From the NCBI GenBank assembly GCA_030830245.1, contig JAURNJ010000030.1, positions 1 to 8,849 of the forward strand: a stretch of 8,849 nucleotides of DNA, in the 5' to 3' direction. Position numbers and translations under genes: made by a program. The notes under the pieces are model-generated. The model made no database searches. It saw only the letters and a list, made by a program, of their open reading frames with translations, and was not told the DNA's origin. This document shows, piece by piece, positions 1-6,196 of this stretch. Each line of letters begins with the position of its first letter. The first letter of the stretch is position 1. The DNA comes from Novosphingobium sp. GTDB lineage: Bacteria > Pseudomonadota > Alphaproteobacteria > Sphingomonadales > Sphingomonadaceae.

Positions 1-1
1 G

Positions 2-610
2 CTGGCCCGCGATGCAGGGCTGGCAGTCGCAACGGCGGACTGGATCCTCGAGGGCGGCGCGATCGACATGGACGGCACCGGCCTTGTCGTCACCACCGAG
101 CAATGCCTGCTCAATCCCAACCGCAATCCGCAGCTATCCCGCACGGACATCGAGGCGCGGCTGCAGCGCGATCTCAGCCTGACGAAGGTGCTCTGGCTGG
201 GCGACGGGCTGATCAACGACCATACCGATGGCCACGTCGACAACCTTGCCCGCTTTGTCGCTCCGGGCGTTCTGGCGCTGCCACGCGCCACCGGGCCGGA
301 CGATCCGAACGCCGCAATCTACGCCGACGCCAGGGCGCGCGCCGAAGCCTTCGGGCTGCAAGTGCACGAAGTCCCCTCGCCCGGACGCATCGAACGCGAC
401 GGAAAAATCGAGCCAGCCAGCTACATGAATTTCGCGATCACCTCGCGGCTGGTCGTGGTGCCGACGTTCGGCTCGCAGCACGATGCCGAGGGAGTGGCCG
501 CCGTGGCTGCGCTGTTCCCCGATCGCGACACTCTTGGCCTGCCCGCCGATGCCGTGCTGGCCGGAGGCGGCGGATTTCATTGCGCCAGCCAGCAGATACC
601 GACAGTTTAA
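2..610 (+). CDS. aguA: Agmatine deiminase, C-terminal part (5' end outside window)
   Basis: Hydrolyses agmatine to N-carbamoylputrescine and ammonia in the cytoplasm, the arginine-decarboxylase route to putrescine. The frame is open from base 2, giving 202 visible residues of a family usually about 330-370 long, so roughly the first 40% is missing. The fragment shows the hallmarks of the agmatine/peptidylarginine deiminase fold: LEGGAID near residue 16, TTEQCLLNPNRNP at about 31-43, DHTDGHVDNLARF at about 73-85 (its His and Asp are the catalytic pair), SYMNFAI at about 141, and GGGGFHCASQQIP near the C-terminus with the nucleophilic Cys at about residue 194 of the fragment. It ends a few residues after that motif, as the family does, so the 3' end looks intact. 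The usual partner aguB (N-carbamoylputrescine amidohydrolase) is not in view and could lie upstream. The family call is firm; agmatine specificity over other guanidines is from family knowledge. Confidence 0.93.
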   Translation: MARDAGLAVATADWILEGGAIDMDGTGLVVTTEQCLLNPNRNPQLSRTDIEARLQRDLSLTKVLWLGDGLINDHTDGHVDNLARFVAPGVLALPRATGPDDPNAAIYADARARAEAFGLQVHEVPSPGRIERDGKIEPASYMNFAITSRLVVVPTFGSQHDAEGVAAVAALFPDRDTLGLPADAVLAGGGGFHCASQQIPTV

Positions 611-614
611 CGAT

Positions 615-625
615 CCGGTAACCGG
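615..625. repeat. Small palindrome after aguA (CCGGT-A-ACCGG)
   Basis: Perfect 5-base arms separated by one base, beginning five bases after the aguA stop codon. There is no T-run and the one-base centre cannot form a good hairpin loop, so it does not look like an intrinsic terminator. It could be a protein-binding site or chance. Confidence 0.3.
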
Positions 626-633
626 CACGGGCG

Positions 634-648
634 CATTATCGCGTAATG
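634..648. repeat. Inverted repeat CATTA-n5-TAATG overlapping the small ORF start
   Basis: Five-base arms with a five-base spacer (TCGCG); the right arm contains the ATG of the candidate 41-residue ORF. It might be an operator-like site or a weak hairpin over the start, but arms this short also occur by chance. Confidence 0.2.
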
Positions 649-771
649 TCGTTCGCCCTGGCTCTCTTCCAGTCTAGCTTGCACGATGTGCCAGCAGAAC
701 TGCTGCGCACGGCCATGATCTGCGCCTGCGCGCTGGCGCTGATCCTCGCGGGCAACGCTCTCCCCATCTGA
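646..771 (+). CDS. Possible small hydrophobic protein, 41 residues
   Basis: An ATG-to-TGA frame of 41 residues lies in the gap between aguA and the SpeE-like gene. The first half is amphipathic (MSFALALFQSSLHDVPAEL). The second half, about residues 24-38 (MICACALALILAGNA), is a run of hydrophobic residues that could span or insert in a membrane. Codon use looks coding: about 80% of third positions are G or C, clearly more than the second positions, like the real genes around it. Against it, there is no convincing Shine-Dalgarno sequence before the ATG, and the minus-strand reading of the same bases is also open. I do not recognise the family and assign no function. It may be co-transcribed with aguA (35 bases downstream of its stop) or simply be noncoding. 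Confidence 0.3.
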   Translation: MSFALALFQSSLHDVPAELLRTAMICACALALILAGNALPI

Positions 772-780
772 CCTCTACAA

Positions 781-1452
781 TCAGGCGGATCGCGCGAACC
801 AGATCGTGTGCTTCGCGCCCTTGCCGTTAGACCGGGCAGCGACCCGGACTTCCTCGACATTCAAGCCGGACTTGGCCAGCCTGCGGGCAAAGGCCGGATC
901 GGGCGCGGCGGACCAGATCGCCAGCACCCCGCCGGGGCGCAGCGCCAACCTTGCCGTCACCAGTCCCGAGCGCGAATAGAGCGCGTTATTATCTTCCCGC
1001 ACCAGCCCATCCGGGCCGTTGTCGACATCGAGCAGGATCGCGTCGTATGACCCGCGCCCCTCGGTAATGGCCTGCGACACGTCCCCGATTTCCAGCGTCA
1101 CGCGCGGATCGTCGAGGCAGCCTGCGGCAAGCTGGGCCATCGGGCCGCGCGCCCACTCGATGATCTGCGGCACCAGCTCGACAACGGTGACCTGCGCTTG
1201 CTTGCCCAGTTTCGCCAGCGCCGCGCGCAGCGTGAAGCCCATGCCATAGCCGCCGATCAGCAGATGCGGCGATGTGACCTTGCCCAACCGGTCGATCGCC
1301 ATTTCGGCCAGCGCGACCTCGGACCCCCAGCGACGGGTCGACATCAACTCGTTGTTGCCGATCACGATCATGAAATCGCGGTCGTGCCTGTAGAGCTGGA
1401 GTTCCTCGCCGCCGGGCACCCGCGCGGTGTCGATCAGTTCGCGCTGGATCAC
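781..1452 (-). CDS. Spermidine/spermine synthase-like protein (SAM-dependent methyltransferase fold)
   Basis: A 223-residue cytoplasmic protein with the Rossmann core shared by spermidine synthases and methyltransferases. The nucleotide-binding loop GGYGMG is at 67-72, the acidic residue closing strand 2 (VTVVELVP) is E92, GDV at 123-125 follows the next strand, and [10 protein letters not shown] at 141-150 is in the position of the catalytic-loop Asp residues of SpeE. True SpeE proteins are about 280 residues or more with a separate N-terminal beta domain; here only about 60 residues precede the core, so polyamine synthesis is doubtful and the substrate is unknown. The start is GTG, which overlaps the thrS stop in the four bases GTGA (1449-1452). 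No good ribosome site precedes it, so it is probably translated by coupling to thrS. It converges on aguA across a 170-base gap. An alternative view is a plain class I methyltransferase. Confidence 0.85.
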   Translation of the reverse strand: MIQRELIDTARVPGGEELQLYRHDRDFMIVIGNNELMSTRRWGSEVALAEMAIDRLGKVTSPHLLIGGYGMGFTLRAALAKLGKQAQVTVVELVPQIIEWARGPMAQLAAGCLDDPRVTLEIGDVSQAITEGRGSYDAILLDVDNGPDGLVREDNNALYSRSGLVTARLALRPGGVLAIWSAAPDPAFARRLAKSGLNVEEVRVAARSNGKGAKHTIWFARSA

Positions 1453-3476
1453 CCGTCAGCGTTCGCACGCAGGTCTGGCGGGGTCGCCTCGGTCTTCAGC
1501 ATGGCGATGGCTTCATCGAGGCTCATCACCTTCTGGTGCTCAACCCCGAGCGTGCGCACCGCGACCGTGCCCTCGTCCGCCTCGCGCTTGCCGACGACCA
1601 GCAGGTGCGGAACCTTCGCCACCGAATGCTCGCGCACCTTGTAGTTGATCTTCTCGTTCCTGAGGTCGCTTTCGACCCGGATGCCCGCCGCTGTCAGCTT
1701 GGCTTCTACTTCCCGCGCATAGCCATCCGCATCGGAAACGATCGTGGCCACCACGGCCTGCACCGGGGCGAGCCACACCGGCAGGCGGCCTGCAAAATGC
1801 TCGATCAGGATGCCGATGAAACGTTCGTAGCTGCCGAAGATCGCGCGGTGGAGCATGACCGGCCGGTGCTTTTCGCCGTCCTCGCCGATGTAGCTCGCAT
1901 CGAGGCGGTTGGGCAGCACGCGGTCGCCCTGGATGGTGCCGACCTGCCAGGTGCGGCCGATTGCGTCGGTAAGGTGCCATTCGAGCTTGGGCGCATAGAA
2001 CGCGCCTTCGCCAGGCAGTTCTTCCCAGCCATATTGCTCGTTCGCCATGCCGGCCTCGGCCACCGCGTCGCGCAATTCCTGTTCGGCCTTGTCCCAGTCT
2101 GCTTCGGAGCCGAACCGCTTCTCCGGGCGCAGCGCCAGCTTTACGTGATAGGTGAACCCGAAATCCTGGTAGACGGCGTCGGCCAGCTTGCAGAATGCGC
2201 GCACCTCGTCAACCACCTGCGCCTCGGTGCAGAAGATGTGGGCGTCGTCCTGCGTGAACTGGCGCACCCGCATCAGCCCGTGGAGCGCGCCGTGTGGCTC
2301 GTTACGGTGGCAGCAGCCCATCTCGCCGAGCCGGATCGGCAGGTCGCGGTAGCTCGTGATGCCCTGCTTGAACACCAGCACGTGTGCCGGGCAGTTCATC
2401 GGCTTGATCGCCATCCAGGCCGAATTGTCGGCGACGCGCGGCGCGGGATTGCCGTCGCCGCTCTCATCCACTTCCGGAACGATATCGGGCACCGCGAACA
2501 TGTTCTCGGCGTATTTGCCCCAGTGGCCGGACTGTTCCCACTGGCGCACGTCCATCAGCTGCGGGGTCTTGATCTCGCTGTAGCCCGCGCCGTCCATCTT
2601 GCGGCGCATGTAGGCTTCGAGTTCGCGCCAGATGCGATAACCCTTGGGGTGCCAGAAAACCGAGCCGTGGGCCTCTTCCTGCAAGTGGAACAGGTCCATC
2701 TCGCGCCCAAGCCTGCGGTGGTCGCGCTTGGCTGCTTCCTCCAGCCGCACAAGATGGGCGTCCAGCTGCTTCTTGTTGAGCCAGCCGGTCCCGTAGATGC
2801 GGGTGAGCTGGGCATTGGCCTGGTCGCCGCGCCAATAGGCTCCGGCGACGCGCATCAGCTTGAAGGCTTGCGGATCGAGTTTGCCGGTCGAGGGCAGGTG
2901 CGGGCCGCGGCACATGTCCAGCCAGTCGTCACCCGACCAGTAGACGGTAAGGTCCTCGTCCCCCGGCAATTCGGCGGCCCATTCGGCCTTGAAGCTTTCT
3001 CCGGCCTGCTGCCATCGCGCGATCAGGTCTTCGCGGCTCCACACCTCGCGTCGCAAAGGTTTGTCGGCGCGGATCAGCTCGCGCATCTTCTCCTCGATCG
3101 CGGGCAGGTCGTCCATCGAGAACGGCTCGCGGCCCGTTGGAGCCATCACGTCATAATAGAACCCGTCGTCGGTGGCGGGTCCGAAGGTGATCTGCGTGCC
3201 CGGCCACAGCGCCTGCACCGCCTCGGCCAGGACATGGGCGAAATCGTGGCGCGCCAGTTCGAGCGCCTCTGCCTCGTCGCGCGAAGTGACCAGTGCCAGC
3301 TGGGCATCGCCGGTGAAGGGACGGGTCAGGTCGACCAGCTCGCCATCCACTCTCGCGGCAAGCGCGGCCTTGGCCAGCCCCGGCCCGATCGCCGCTGCGA
3401 CGTCTGCGGGGGTGGAGCCCTCGGGCATTTCCCGCACCGAGCCATCGGGCAGGCTGATCTTGATATTCATGGACAT
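1449..3476 (-). CDS. thrS: Threonyl-tRNA synthetase
   Basis: Class II synthetase that charges tRNA-Thr and edits mischarged Ser-tRNA-Thr. With the chosen start it has 675 residues. Domains in order: TGS at about 1-65; the editing domain with the HxxxH pair H77/H81 (HDFAH) and the Cys/His of DMCRGPH (C189, H193); the catalytic core at about 260-550; and the anticodon-binding domain from about 565. The zinc ligands are visible: C362 in [10 protein letters not shown]413 in TQDDAHIFC and H543 in MLHRAIFGS. Motif 2 is CCHRNEP. An acidic, Pro/Gly-containing stretch at about 331-354, just before the zinc Cys, is longer than in E. coli ThrRS as I recall it. The frame extends upstream to 3506, but ATG at 3476 is preferred: an AAGGG sits eight bases upstream, and the protein then begins [12 protein letters not shown] as the family does; ATG 3470 is the alternative. 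It is divergent from the SDR gene, and its stop overlaps the start of the SpeE-like gene. Confidence 0.98.
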   Translation of the reverse strand: MSMNIKISLPDGSVREMPEGSTPADVAAAIGPGLAKAALAARVDGELVDLTRPFTGDAQLALVTSRDEAEALELARHDFAHVLAEAVQALWPGTQITFGPATDDGFYYDVMAPTGREPFSMDDLPAIEEKMRELIRADKPLRREVWSREDLIARWQQAGESFKAEWAAELPGDEDLTVYWSGDDWLDMCRGPHLPSTGKLDPQAFKLMRVAGAYWRGDQANAQLTRIYGTGWLNKKQLDAHLVRLEEAAKRDHRRLGREMDLFHLQEEAHGSVFWHPKGYRIWRELEAYMRRKMDGAGYSEIKTPQLMDVRQWEQSGHWGKYAENMFAVPDIVPEVDESGDGNPAPRVADNSAWMAIKPMNCPAHVLVFKQGITSYRDLPIRLGEMGCCHRNEPHGALHGLMRVRQFTQDDAHIFCTEAQVVDEVRAFCKLADAVYQDFGFTYHVKLALRPEKRFGSEADWDKAEQELRDAVAEAGMANEQYGWEELPGEGAFYAPKLEWHLTDAIGRTWQVGTIQGDRVLPNRLDASYIGEDGEKHRPVMLHRAIFGSYERFIGILIEHFAGRLPVWLAPVQAVVATIVSDADGYAREVEAKLTAAGIRVESDLRNEKINYKVREHSVAKVPHLLVVGKREADEGTVAVRTLGVEHQKVMSLDEAIAMLKTEATPPDLRANADG

Positions 3477-3484
3477 GGTTGAGG

Positions 3485-3489
3485 CCCTT
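3485..3489 (-). promoter_or_regulatory. thrS ribosome binding site (AAGGG)
   Basis: On the minus strand AAGGG lies eight bases before ATG 3476. This spacing decides the start in favour of MSMNIK over the longer frame beginning at 3506, and over ATG 3470, for which the spacing would be 14. Confidence 0.65.
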
Positions 3490-3565
3490 AGCGGGGCAGT
3501 GCACAAGGCTCAACTATCCTTGCCGTGCCTCTCGCTTTCGCAGATCACGTTCTGAACGGGATATC

Positions 3566-3570
3566 GGGAG
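3566..3570 (+). promoter_or_regulatory. SDR gene ribosome binding site (GGGAG)
   Basis: GGGAG sits seven bases before ATG 3578. It selects this start over the open extension back to 3479, which would overlap the thrS promoter region, and over ATG 3587, three codons later. Confidence 0.65.
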
Positions 3571-3577
3571 AAAAAGG

Positions 3578-4333
3578 ATGAAGGACATGGAAGGGCGCGT
3601 TGCACTGATCACCGGAGCGGCGGGACACATCGGTTCCGCAACGGCCAGGAAACTGGCAGAGCGCGGCGCGCGGATCGTCGCCGTCGACCGGGCGGAGGCC
3701 GATTGGGCAAGGCTAGAAACATCGATCCCCGATTGTGTGCGGATCGTGGCCGATGTCACGCGCGAAGAGGACTGGCGGCAGATCGTCAGGCAATGCAGCC
3801 TGGATGCAGGACCCGCCGCCATGTTCTTCAACAATGCCGGGATAGAGGGCAAAGTGACCATCCTGCACGAGGTGGAACTGGCCGACTTCGAACAGGTCAT
3901 GGCTGTCAATGTCACCGGCGTCTTTCTGGGCCTCAAACATGTCATCCCGATGATGATCGCCAATGGCGGTGGCTCCATCGTCAACACCTCCAGCATCGCC
4001 GGATATAGGGGCGGTGGAGGAATGGCCGCCTATTCGGCATCGAAGCACGCGGTCATCGGCCTGACCCGCTCCGCCGCGGAAGGATACGGACCAAAAGGTA
4101 TCCGGGTGAACAGCGTCCATCCCGGCGCAATCGAGAGCCGGATGATGCGTTCGATCGAAACGTCAAGCGGGCGCGGCAATGTCATGCGCGACGGCATAGT
4201 CGCAACAAATCCGTTGCAGCGCTATGGCCTGCCCGAGGAAGTCGCCGAACTGGTCGCCTTCCTGCTGTCCGATGCGGCCAGCTATTGCAATGGCAGCCGC
4301 TATCTCGTCGACGGCGGCGGACAGCAGGGTTGA
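3578..4333 (+). CDS. Short-chain dehydrogenase/reductase (classical SDR)
   Basis: A 251-residue cytoplasmic NAD(P)-dependent oxidoreductase acting on an unknown alcohol or ketone. The classical SDR elements are all present: the TGAAGHIG cofactor loop at 12-19, D37 after the second strand (AVDRA), which favours NAD over NADP, NNAG at 85-88, N111, the catalytic set S139/Y152/K156 (YSASK), and the PG motif at 182-183. The C-terminus LVDGGGQQG is typical. The length is normal. It resembles hydroxysteroid and cyclic-alcohol dehydrogenases of the FabG/3-alpha,20-beta-HSD type, but sequence alone does not fix the substrate. Codon use is slightly looser than in neighbours (four AGG, two ATA, one CTA). 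It is the first gene of the plus-strand run, with 53 bases to the hydrolase and no obvious terminator between them, so co-transcription is plausible. Confidence 0.93.
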   Translation: MKDMEGRVALITGAAGHIGSATARKLAERGARIVAVDRAEADWARLETSIPDCVRIVADVTREEDWRQIVRQCSLDAGPAAMFFNNAGIEGKVTILHEVELADFEQVMAVNVTGVFLGLKHVIPMMIANGGGSIVNTSSIAGYRGGGGMAAYSASKHAVIGLTRSAAEGYGPKGIRVNSVHPGAIESRMMRSIETSSGRGNVMRDGIVATNPLQRYGLPEEVAELVAFLLSDAASYCNGSRYLVDGGGQQG

Positions 4334-4386
4334 AGCCGAAGGCGAACGGGGTTAAGTTTTCGCTCCCGCTGGTGCATGACACGCGC

Positions 4387-5145
4387 ATGACCGCGAATCG
4401 CCATCATGTCAGCGCATCAGGCCTGCGCCTCGCCTATCGCTTTTGCGAAGGCGCGAGCGACGATACTGGCCCGGCCATCGTATTCCTGCCCGGCTACATG
4501 TCGGACATGGCCGGGGCCAAGGCCGAGGCCGTGATCGAATGGGCCGAACGCAACGGACGCGCCTGCCTCCTGCTCGACTATTCGGGCTGCGGGCAAAGCG
4601 AGGGTCACTTTGCCGAGGGCACCCTGACCAAATGGCGCGGCGAAGTGCTCGAACTGATCGAGGCGGTCTGCGCGGAGAGGCGCGTTCTCCTGATCGGCTC
4701 TTCGATGGGCGGCTGGCTGATGCTTCTGGTGGCGCTTGCCCTGCCGCCCGAGCGTCGCGCCGGCCTAATCGGCATCGCCGCTGCGCCCGATTTCACCGAC
4801 TGGGGTCGCAAGCCGGGGGACAAGGTGAAGCTCTTGGCAGGCGAGACCGTCTACGATGCCAACCCCTACGGACCCGAGCCGACGCCGATGCACGCCGCGT
4901 TCTGGGCGGACGGCCAGGCCAACCGCGTGCTCGACAAGGAAGTGCCGATCGACTGCCCGGTGAGGCTGATCCACGGCCAGCTTGACCGCGATGTGCCGTG
5001 GGACACGTCGCTGCGGCTCCTGACCGACCTGCGCGCCAGCGACGTTCGGTTCACCCTGATCAAGGATGGCGACCACCGGCTTTCCCGGCCGCGCGACATT
5101 GCCTTGCTGCTGCGCACCTTGTCGGAATTTGCCTCGCTATCATGA
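4387..5145 (+). CDS. ABHD10-like alpha/beta hydrolase
   Basis: A 252-residue serine hydrolase of the alpha/beta fold. The oxyanion region is FLPGYMSDMAG at 33-43, followed by LLDYSGCGQSEG at 62-73 and TLTKWR at 79-84. The nucleophile elbow is GSSMGGW with Ser106; the acid is D200 in HGQLDRDVPW and the base is H230 in DGDHR. These blocks closely match, from memory, mitochondrial ABHD10 (acyl-glucuronide esterase / acyl-protein thioesterase), which has bacterial relatives. Ester or thioester cleavage is therefore likely, with an unknown substrate. No signal peptide is seen, so it is cytoplasmic. The open frame reaches back to 4285 inside the SDR gene. ATG 4387 is chosen because the fold begins right after it; only a weak GGTG precedes it, and GTG 4372 is possible. 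Its stop overlaps the next gene's start in ATGA, implying translational coupling. Confidence 0.9.
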   Translation: MTANRHHVSASGLRLAYRFCEGASDDTGPAIVFLPGYMSDMAGAKAEAVIEWAERNGRACLLLDYSGCGQSEGHFAEGTLTKWRGEVLELIEAVCAERRVLLIGSSMGGWLMLLVALALPPERRAGLIGIAAAPDFTDWGRKPGDKVKLLAGETVYDANPYGPEPTPMHAAFWADGQANRVLDKEVPIDCPVRLIHGQLDRDVPWDTSLRLLTDLRASDVRFTLIKDGDHRLSRPRDIALLLRTLSEFASLS

Positions 5146-6122
5146 TCCCCCTGTCAGTCCTCGATGTCGTCTCGATCCGCGAGGGGTTCACCCCCGCCGA
5201 TGCGCTTGCAGAAACGGCGGCGACCGCGAAGGCCGCGGAGGATGCGGGCTATCACCGCTATTGGACGGCGGAGCATCACGGTATGGACGGCCTCGTCGGC
5301 GGCGCGGTCTCGGTCGTGCTCGCACACATCGGCCATGCAACCAGCAGGATCCGCATCGGCTCAGGCGGGATCATGCTGCCCAATCACAATCCGCTGGTGA
5401 TCGCAGAGCAGTTCGGCACGCTGAACGCCCTGTTTCCGGGCCGGGTCGATCTCGGGCTTGGGCGGGCACCGGGCGCGGACATGCGAATCGCCAATGCACT
5501 GCGCAAGGACGTGGCCCGCGTGGCGGAATTCTTCCCGCAGGATGTTGTCGAACTGCAGAACTATTTCTCCGACGATCCGCAAGTTCCGATCCGTACCTCG
5601 GTCGCACAAGGCGCGCCTATCGACATGTGGATTCTCGGCTCCAGCCTGTTCGGGGCGCAGCTCGCCGCCCTGCGTGGACTGCCCTATGCCTTTGCCTCGC
5701 ACTTCGCGCCCACGCTGCTCGACCAGGCGCTCAAGACCTATCGCGAGAATTTCAAGCCGTCCGCCGTGCTCGAAAAGCCGCATGCGATGGTGGCGATGAC
5801 CGTGCTTGCCGCCGACAGCGACGAGGAAGCGCAATTCCTCGCCAGTTCAATGGAGCAGAGCTTCGTCGCCTTCCGCACTGGTGGGCCGACCCGGTTGCGC
5901 CCTCCGGTGGAGGGTTATCGCGAATCGCTGTATCCCCACGAACTCGCGACCATCGATGCCATGCGCGCGGTGCGTGCAGTCGGCGGACCCGAGACGGTCC
6001 GGCGCGAGATCACTGCCTTCATCGAGCGCACCGGCGCAGACGAGCTGATTCTCGGCGGGTCAATCTACGATCAGGGCGCGCGGCATCGCTCGCTCCGGCT
6101 CGTCGCCGAGGCGCTTTCCTGA
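5142..6122 (+). CDS. LLM-class (luciferase-like) flavin monooxygenase, YhbW type
   Basis: A 326-residue TIM-barrel oxidoreductase that would use reduced FMN (or F420 in some relatives) and oxygen on an unknown substrate in the cytoplasm. Recognisable blocks are WTAEHHG at 41-47, GSGGIMLPNHNPL at 73-85, FPGRVDLGLGRAPG at 98-111, MWILGSS at 162-168 and PYAFASHFAP at 181-190. From memory these match E. coli YhbW and the MsnO8-like branch almost block for block, and the length is right. The start is ATG 5142, four bases inside the end of the hydrolase gene (ATGA), with only a weak GGA upstream, as expected for coupled translation; an upstream extension of the frame to 4998 is rejected as overlap. 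The tight link to the hydrolase suggests the two act together. The family includes type II Baeyer-Villiger enzymes and alkanal monooxygenases, so the reaction type is open. Confidence 0.93.
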   Translation: MIPLSVLDVVSIREGFTPADALAETAATAKAAEDAGYHRYWTAEHHGMDGLVGGAVSVVLAHIGHATSRIRIGSGGIMLPNHNPLVIAEQFGTLNALFPGRVDLGLGRAPGADMRIANALRKDVARVAEFFPQDVVELQNYFSDDPQVPIRTSVAQGAPIDMWILGSSLFGAQLAALRGLPYAFASHFAPTLLDQALKTYRENFKPSAVLEKPHAMVAMTVLAADSDEEAQFLASSMEQSFVAFRTGGPTRLRPPVEGYRESLYPHELATIDAMRAVRAVGGPETVRREITAFIERTGADELILGGSIYDQGARHRSLRLVAEALS

Positions 6123-6126
6123 CCGA

Positions 6127-6167
6127 TGACGCCAGGGGTACGATCAATTGATCTGACGCATTGACGC
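6127..6167. promoter_or_regulatory. Candidate regulatory cluster: three TGACGC copies and a 12-base palindrome
   Basis: The 74-base gap before the ferredoxin reductase gene contains TGACGC at 6127-6132, 6154-6159 and 6162-6167. Between the first two lies the perfect palindrome GATCAATTGATC (6142-6153), AT-rich in a GC-rich background. A TTGACG at 6161-6166 could be a -35 element, but no good -10 follows at 17 bases. This suggests the reductase may have its own control rather than being read only from the upstream genes. Confidence 0.35.
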
Positions 6168-6196
6168 GCGCAGGAATTTAGCGAAACGAGCGGACC

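Larger units (their letters stand above)
3477..3577. other. Divergent intergenic region between thrS and the SDR gene
   Basis: These 101 bases must hold the leftward thrS promoter and probably the promoter of the rightward enzyme run. Apart from the two ribosome sites I see no convincing -35/-10 pair. A GATAGT on the minus strand (3511-3516) resembles a -10 but has no good -35 at the right distance. No T-box-like or riboswitch structure is apparent, and the space is too short for one. Confidence 0.5.

Noticed and set aside
636..860. A 74-codon minus-strand frame downstream of the SpeE-like gene
   Set aside because: It overlaps the well-supported C-terminus of the SpeE-like protein in another frame and its product is an Arg/Ser-rich sequence without hydrophobic core or motif.
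1536..3482. A 648-codon open frame on the plus strand opposite thrS
   Set aside because: It is the antisense shadow of a GC-rich gene with strong codon bias; its translation is low-complexity Arg/Ala/His/Val-rich with no recognisable domain, whereas thrS on the other strand is certain.
3479..3577. N-terminal extension of the SDR protein starting at 3479
   Set aside because: The extra 33 residues are Arg/Cys-rich and unlike any SDR, they would occupy the whole divergent promoter region, and a good ribosome site precedes ATG 3578.
3477..3577. Possible T-box or other RNA leader controlling thrS
   Set aside because: Only about 100 bases separate the divergent genes, with no antiterminator-like hairpins; alphaproteobacterial thrS is not known to use a T-box.
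4342..4363. GCGAA ... TTCGC inverted repeat between the SDR and hydrolase genes, as a possible terminator
   Set aside because: The stem is only five base pairs with a 12-base loop and no T-run follows, so termination here is unlikely.
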